NCBI GenBank assembly: GCA_030549335.1
Contig: CM060196.1
Location: forward strand, 25,130,501 to 25,194,500
Length of the DNA: 64,000 nt
Origin: Pontederia crassipes
Taxonomy: Eukaryota > Streptophyta > Magnoliopsida > Commelinales > Pontederiaceae
Reading direction: 5' to 3'
The translations under genes were made by a program, and so were the position numbers. Below are positions 58,244-64,000 of the stretch, in pieces. Position 1 is the first letter of the stretch. The number at the start of each line of letters is the position of its first letter. Below the pieces are notes generated by a model, which saw nothing but the letters and a program-made list of their open reading frames with translations, was not told where the DNA came from and did not search any database.

Positions 58244-59229
58244 CTAGTAGTCCTCGGGGGCCAAGGGCTGGTGAGTTCCGTGGGGGACCTCGGCGGGGAT
58301 GACGAGGAACTCGTAGATGAGCGCCGCCAGCGCCGCCCCGATGAACGGACCCACCCAGTAGACCCAGTGGTTCTTCCACCGCCACCCCACGAGCGCCGGC
58401 CCAAAGGCCCTCGCCGGGTTCATGGCCGCGCCGTCGAACGGCCCCCCGGTGAGGATGTTGGCGCCCAGGATGAAGCCGATGGCGAGGGGCGCGATGGTGC
58501 CGAGGGTGCCCCGCTTCGGGTCGACCGCCGTGGCGTAGAATGTGTAGACGAGCCCGAAGGTCATCACGATCTCGAGCACCACCGCGTGCCAGTCGTTGAC
58601 GCCCGACGCCACCGCGAACCCCAGAGGCCTCTGCACGCCACGAAAAGAAGAAAAAAAAAAGATATGACGGATCTAAGCAGCATCGACATGGCGTGTGCAT
58701 ATTACAGAACAGAGTTCGATGTAAGCAAAAGCCTCAATATGTATGTCGAATACACCCTTACCATGCCACCAGTTGCAAGCCGCAGGAGGAGCGCCGCGAC
58801 GATGGCGCCGAGCAGCTGAGCTACCCAGTAGATGATGGCGCGGACGAGGGAGATGCGCCCGCTGACGAGGGTGCCGAAGGTGACGGCAGGGTTCACGTGG
58901 CCGCCGGACACGTTCAGGGCCACAGACACGGCCACGAAGAGCGCCAGGGCGTGCGCTATCGCCACCACAACCAGCCCTCCGGCTGTGGACGTGTCCTCGT
59001 AGAGCTTCCCTGCAACAAAGCCCCTCGAGTTAATTAGTACGTACCCATGACGTCCATGCACGCACCCCCGGTTTACTGATCGTAGCCAAAGCTACTTACC
59101 CAGCGCAAGGACAGAGCCTTCTGCAGCGAAGACGAAAAGAGCAGTGGCGATGAACTCGGACAGTGCCGCGCGCATGGCGTCCGGATGCATGGCATCTTCG
59201 GTGCGGCCGAAGGCGAACCTGCGCGGCAT
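58244..59229 (-). CDS. Tonoplast intrinsic protein, TIP3 type (seed vacuole aquaporin)
   Basis: Water and small-solute channel of the protein storage vacuole membrane. Exons 59100-59229, 58762-59009 and 58244-58630 encode 254 residues, standard for TIPs. The start [20 protein letters not shown] fits TIP3 better than longer in-frame ATGs (for example 59304), which would add an unusual leader. Both pore motifs are intact: [12 protein letters not shown] (NPA 83-85) and [20 protein letters not shown] (NPA 197-199). The C-terminus [11 protein letters not shown] is the TIP3 signature. Six hydrophobic helices are apparent. Coding sequence is very GC-rich. The upstream region has an ABRE/G-box and RY motifs, consistent with seed-specific expression. 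TIP3 assignment is by recognition of conserved sequence. Confidence 0.95.
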
Positions 59230-59464
59230 GACTGCTGCAGTTTCAATGACTCCTGTGATAAAACCTGCAGTTCCTTCTCCCCCTCTCCTCTCTCTGTTCC
59301 ACAAGTTCTCACTTGCTCCTTTGCTGAGTCTGCTAGCGGAGAAAAAAGTCTTGAGAATACGGGGCTACAAAGAAGAGGGAGGGAGGAGATATCAATTGAA
59401 TGAATATTAGGGCCAAGGAGGAAAGAAGCTTATAATAACAGGAAAGGTGGTGATGACGAGAGGA

Positions 59465-59470
59465 CACGTG
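59465..59470. promoter_or_regulatory. G-box/ABRE core CACGTG upstream of TIP3
   Basis: GGACACGTGGAT lies about 236 bases upstream of the TIP3 start codon. ACACGTGG is the classical ABA-response element bound by ABI5-type bZIPs. Functional role is inferred. Confidence 0.5.
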
Positions 59471-59535
59471 GATAGGAGGCCCGCCAGGAGCGGTGGCACG
59501 TTGAGAGGGTAGTGGAGAGGTGGCCAAAACTGCGT

Positions 59536-59651
59536 TGCATGCCCTGTGTTCTTATCTTCCACCTTGTAACCTTCTGTTCTCTGGTGACTTTGCCCTCCCA
59601 GGAAATGTGTCCATCTACGCATATATACATCTCATGTGGATCCGTCATGCA
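59536..59651. promoter_or_regulatory. RY (CATGCA) motifs upstream of TIP3
   Basis: TGCATG at 59536-59541 (CATGCA on the gene strand) and CATGCA at 59646-59651, about 310 and 420 bases before the start codon. RY elements are sites for ABI3/FUS3-class B3 factors in seed genes; short motifs can occur by chance. Confidence 0.45.
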
Positions 59652-60583
59652 AATTTTACACCGACGTTATTTTTACATCTGAAATTGAATTGGATTGAAG
59701 AGAGTAATTCTACGCATGGCCGTGATATGTGTATGTGGATAGGGATCACTGGGCACGCTCGAAGTTGGAACTGCCATCTTTCGCGCTATTTCGTCTCTCT
59801 CCAAATCTCATGATCCAAGGTCCAATTTTTCGTGCTTCTACGTCATGACAATGTGGTGCGAGATGTTAGTTTTCTATTTATTTGGTATGTATTCGGGTTG
59901 TCTGTTTGCTGTGCTTTTTCCTCCCCTTCCATCAGCCCGGTCTCATGCCTCATTAATGAGCATCTGCAGGGATTCTGCTGCAGTATCATATCATTCAATA
60001 TATTCATTTTTTCCGTTTTGATAAATGTCTCAATTTAGAGAACATGTATATGTTCGGTCATTTTTGTTTTGCCATTAGTTTCTGTATTGTGCGGTAAAAA
60101 GTCCATGGCATGATTTTATTTTTGTATGATCTCCTATTTCTGCTTTTGTGTTATACTGAACAGAATCTACGTTCAGACACACTGACAGTTTTAAGAATTG
60201 AAATACTTGTGTACAGGACGGAAGCCAAAGTATTAATACTTCACAAAAAAATAGATAAGAAAACATTTTATAAATTACATAAAACAAAGAGAAATACAAC
60301 CCCCAACATGTGCTCCTGTTTTGAAACAAGAGTTTGGTGTATTAACAAAATGGTCATCCAGAGAGTCAAGACATATTCAAGCTCAGTGCTAGATACTGTA
60401 TGCACAAACGTACCAGCATCTTCTCCTCTTTTTCATCTTGTTCTACGAAGAGTTGATGCAGCATGCAAGCTTCTGTTCAAAGCAACAAAACAGAGGACAT
60501 GAACCCAAAAGCTGCGCGTAAAGCTCAGATACGTGACAACTTTGCATTGCAAGCCTTCTGCTGTTCTACCAAACAATGGATAG
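59652..60583. other. Intergenic region between TIP3 and the receptor kinase
   Basis: Distal TIP3 promoter and receptor-kinase 3' UTR. Unrecognised short frames only. Confidence 0.65.
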
Positions 60584-62686
60584 TTAAGAACTGTCGATCA
60601 ACATATATCTTTCTCCGTTCTTGGACCCTTTGATTTCTTCAATCCTCCTGAGGACTTCGCTCATGGCAGGCCTCTCATCCGGCTCAGGAGCTGCACACTG
60701 GAGGGCCACCTCTGTCAGCTTCAGCATGGCCTCATGGTTCTGCTTCTCGGCCACTATCTCCAGGTCCAACACGTCCGTCGACCAGTTGTTGTTGACGACC
60801 AGCCTCACCCACCCTGGCAGGTCCTCTTGCATCTCCCCGGGGGCCTGACCCGTGATGACCTCCAGCACCACCAGCCCGAAGCAGTACACGTCCGTCTTCT
60901 GCGTCAGCTTCCCGCCCTTCGGCAACTCCGGCGCCCTACCGGCGGCCAGTTTATAGAAGAGCCTCGGCAAGTTGAGCAGAGGATGGAACCCGAAATCCGT
61001 GAGCTTGGCCTGGTAATGGCCGTTCCAGCGATGGACCAACACGTTGGAGGACTTGAGGTTGCCATGGGGAGCCTTGTGAGCTGGCAGAGCATGATGCAGG
61101 TAAGCCAGACCCCTCGCCATTCCCTTCACAATGCTGAGACGCGCCGCCCAGTTCAAAGGCACCCTTCCCTCTCCTCTATTATCTGTTGGAAAGAGGTCCA
61201 AAGTAAAATTAGAGTATGATCAATAACATTTTTCCCTATAGAATCTTGTAATTAATAAAGATCCAATTTAGTTTTCAGGTTCCTGGCAAGTGATATATAT
61301 TAAACCATGGCATACGTAGTGCTCACCATGTAGGAGCTGAAACAAGCTTCCGCCATTGACGTGCTCATAGACGATGAGCTGCTCGTCCTTGGAGTGGTAG
61401 AAGCACACCATCTCGATCAGGTTCTCATGCTTGAGCTTCCCCATCAGCTGCATCTGGTGGACGAACTCTCTCTTGTCCACATTGCTCATGTTCTTCAGCC
61501 TCTTCACGACGACCACCGGACCTGACGTCAGTGTCACCTTGTAAGTGTTCCCCGACTTCCCCTTCCCGACCATGTCCGCGGACGACCGCAGCAGGTCGTC
61601 GATGTTGAAGGTTGCTTTACGCTGGTCGAAGAACAGCAAGTCTACCGTCTTGCTTGTTTGGGAGATGCTTGCTGACTTGTTCTCTTCTGGTTTCCCTGTG
61701 AAATCCCCGAAAGCGTCTGCAGTAAGAAAACGGTGACTGGTTAGTGTTCGCACTAACGAAGCGAAACTTGAAATATATGCTATGTTTACTTCTTTTCGGA
61801 GAACATATTGGATTCTTGTACCTATGTTATATGGTTTCTCTCCTGCCTTTTTTGTATGCCTCCTGTAGCAGTACAAGAATCCAAATACGAGCGCGAAGGA
61901 GAGCACGAAAGCACACACTGAAACCAAAACAATGGCCCAAGGACTCCACGCCTTGCGGCTAGAAGAGGTGGCCACAGACGGCGGCTTCCTCGTGTCGTTG
62001 CGGGGAGGCGACATGTTCCGTGGCGTCGGTGGAGGCGCTGGAGTGGCCTGCGGGCAGGGCTTGTCTAAAGGCTTCCCGCACAGATCCGAGTTGTGATGGA
62101 ACAAGCTGCCCGAGAGCCTCTGCAGGGCCGCCGTCTCAGGGATCCGACCTTGGAGAAAATTGTAGGACACGTTGAGCAGCGTCAGACTCTGCTGATCGAA
62201 CGCCGGAATCGTCCCGTTGAGGACGTTGTCCTGGAGTTCCAGCCGCGACAGCTCCGGCAAGGAGGCGTACCCCTTGGGTATCGGGCCGGAAAAGCGGTTT
62301 CCGGCGAATGACACGACCCTGAGACGGACTAGACCTTCCAGACTCGGAAGGCCGCCGCGGAGGGCGTTGTTGCCGAGGCGGAGGGTGGTCAGACGGTTCA
62401 TGTTCCGCAGAGCCGTGGCCGGAAGGGATCCCGTGAGCTGAGTCCCTTCCAGATCGATGCCGATGACGTTGGAATTTGAGCAGGTGATTCCCAGCCACCG
62501 GCTTCTGCCCTGGTTGCAGGGAGGGCCCGTCCAGTTCGAATGCAGATTCGCCGCGGAGCTCAAGGAATCCCTGAGCAGAACGAGGTCGTTCCTCTCGTCA
62601 CGCTGCGACCGCGCCACAGCGAGCAGCAGGAACACGCAGAAAGGTACGAGCGCCCCCGGGCAGCTTCTCGACACCATGTTTCGCAT
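60584..62686 (-). CDS. LRR receptor-like kinase, predicted pseudokinase
   Basis: Plasma-membrane receptor-like protein of the LRR-III type. Exons 61822-62686, 61327-61716 and 60584-61182 encode 617 residues. I start at 62686 because MRNMVSRSCPGALVPFCVFL forms a signal peptide; an in-frame ATG at 62791 would bury it. Order: LRR N-cap with CNQGRSRWLGITC, about five LRRs (LTTLRLGNNALRGGLP, LSRLELQDNVLNGTIP), a Pro-rich juxtamembrane segment, a TM helix (about residues 255-280), then the kinase-like domain. That domain has GKGKSGNTY (339-347), Lys360 in VVVVKRLK, HGNLKSSNVL (458-467) in place of HRDLKxxN, TDFG (480-483), and DVYCFGLVVLEVITG. Loss of the HRD aspartate predicts little or no phosphotransfer, as in many LRR-III members, so it probably signals as a scaffold or co-receptor. 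Confidence 0.93.
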
Positions 62687-63137
62687 ATGTGAAGCTGCAG
62701 GCGCGACGGCGGTAGGGTTCAAAGAGCACAGGAATGCAACATGCAGACGGACGTACGTAGCAGGAGAGGCCGACGTGAATAGATCGATCACTAGCTAGTT
62801 GGTTAATTGGATGACCACTTCGTAGGTTTACTTCAAGTGCCTTGTCGAAGAGTGCAAGGCAAGCTGGGAGGAAAGGATTCAAGTGGAGGCCATGGATGGA
62901 GCTGGCGGAAGGATCAAGGAAGCATGATTAAGCAGGATTCACACGTACTTGCTGTTGTTCTAGGAGGAGTTGCTTTTGCTTTTATACTGCACTGGATGAG
63001 TTCCCATGCAGGGCCGATTGGCCAATTCAAATCGAGCTGTACAGTGCGTCTACAGACAAAAGACGACTGTGCAATAAAAATATTGATGACAACACATTTG
63101 TTCAGATGAGGAAAGAAGATGCACAATCTAACATTTG

Positions 63138-63172
<35 letters not shown>

Positions 63173-64000
63173 GGATCTGATCAACTTTAGACATGACAAG
63201 GAAAAAAAAAGACTGCTATATTATTTGATCCTTTGAATTTGATTAGTTATAATTTGTTAATCTGCTAAATATTTATCTGGAAAGAAAAAGAACTTTATTA
63301 ATTAATTCATCTACTTCTGATCTGAAACCCTGAGGGGGGAGAGAGAGAGAGGGGTTTGGTTTGTGCTGGTGGGAGCCGTTGGACCAACTTTAACTGTGAT
63401 GCGTGTATTCCTGATGAAATATTAATCATAGTTTTTGCTTAGATTTGAAGCTACTAATAAGGATTCATTGGGTAGTTGCATCTTTTGGTGGTTGGCCGGA
63501 AAGAAAGAGTTCAAGAGCCATGATCAGACGATTGAATGGGCCCCCGGTTTTGCTTATATATAACATATATAATGCATGCTATGTGTCATCATTTCTGATG
63601 ACGTTATATAATTATACATGTTACATGCAACTGCAACTTGCTCCTCTCCATATGCGCAACGATTGCAAGTGACCATGCCCCCCCACAAATTTAGGAGGTA
63701 ACAAAATCATCGTTGTTTAATTATTTAAATTTTCGGACATAAATTTCTCGATGTTCAGAACTATTAGGTAGGTGTTCAAAATTATTAGATGTTGTTTGGT
63801 TCAAAAATAAGGAGAAGAATATAATCTTATTCTAATTTATTTCGTCAAATAAATTATTTATTCTGCAATAATTAGGATGGAAATTTTTATCATTTTTAAG
63901 AGGTTATCGTGAATAGTGACTTTTTAGAGATAAATTTAGCTGCAATTAATTATTCTTCATCCAAATTATACTCTATCTGTCTATCATAATACGTACTTTT
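62687..64000. other. Upstream region of the receptor kinase and window end
   Basis: Promoter side of the receptor kinase, with an (AT)n run at about 63142-63169 and AT-rich sequence to the end. No gene seen. Confidence 0.65.

Overview
The window is nuclear DNA of a flowering plant. All protein genes are split by GT-AG introns (one is GC-AG), and most of the remaining sequence is AT-rich and full of nested transposable elements. The GC-rich exons of the tonoplast aquaporin, the receptor kinase and the first pyruvate kinase exon suggest a monocot, but this is an inference and the species cannot be named from what I see.

Layout. (1) 1-6812: two tandem alpha-galactosidase (GH27) genes on the minus strand. 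The upstream copy (2698-6812, 15 exons) is complete. The downstream copy (1-1865) is divergent and runs off the window after 10 visible exons. (2) 6813-9258: AT-rich spacer ending in a long hairpin. (3) 9259-12918: a DNA transposon with terminal inverted repeats of about 600 bp that carries a small GRF zinc-finger gene. (4) About 12940-23270: a minus-strand LINE broken into pieces by a rearranged Copia (SIRE-like) retrotransposon, a solo LTR with a perfect 5-bp target duplication, and a hAT-like element. Part of this region was then duplicated in tandem. (5) 23271-33150: AT-rich DNA with a large (AAT)n/(ATT)n hairpin, a solo Copia-type LTR, a 0.75-kb TIR element and a non-autonomous CACTA element with a 3-bp target duplication. 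(6) 33151-42918: a decayed minus-strand Ty3/Gypsy element. Its right LTR was hit by a hAT element (8-bp target duplication) and, one base from its tip, by a second, internally deleted Gypsy element (5-bp target duplication). (7) 42919-48990: AT-rich spacer with an LTR remnant and a large inverted repeat. (8) 49301-62686: gene island with cytosolic pyruvate kinase (+), a calcineurin-like metallophosphoesterase (+), a TIP3-type seed tonoplast aquaporin (-) and an LRR receptor-like pseudokinase (-).

The genes are not an operon or pathway. Alpha-galactosidase (raffinose-family oligosaccharide or galactomannan breakdown), TIP3 (protein storage vacuole water channel) and cytosolic pyruvate kinase are all compatible with seed reserve physiology, but their neighbourhood is probably incidental. 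The most informative content is the set of base-precise transposon junctions, the GRF-carrying long-TIR element, and clusters of a CGGTCGACCG palindrome shared between a SIRE-like LTR and the spacer before its extra ORF.
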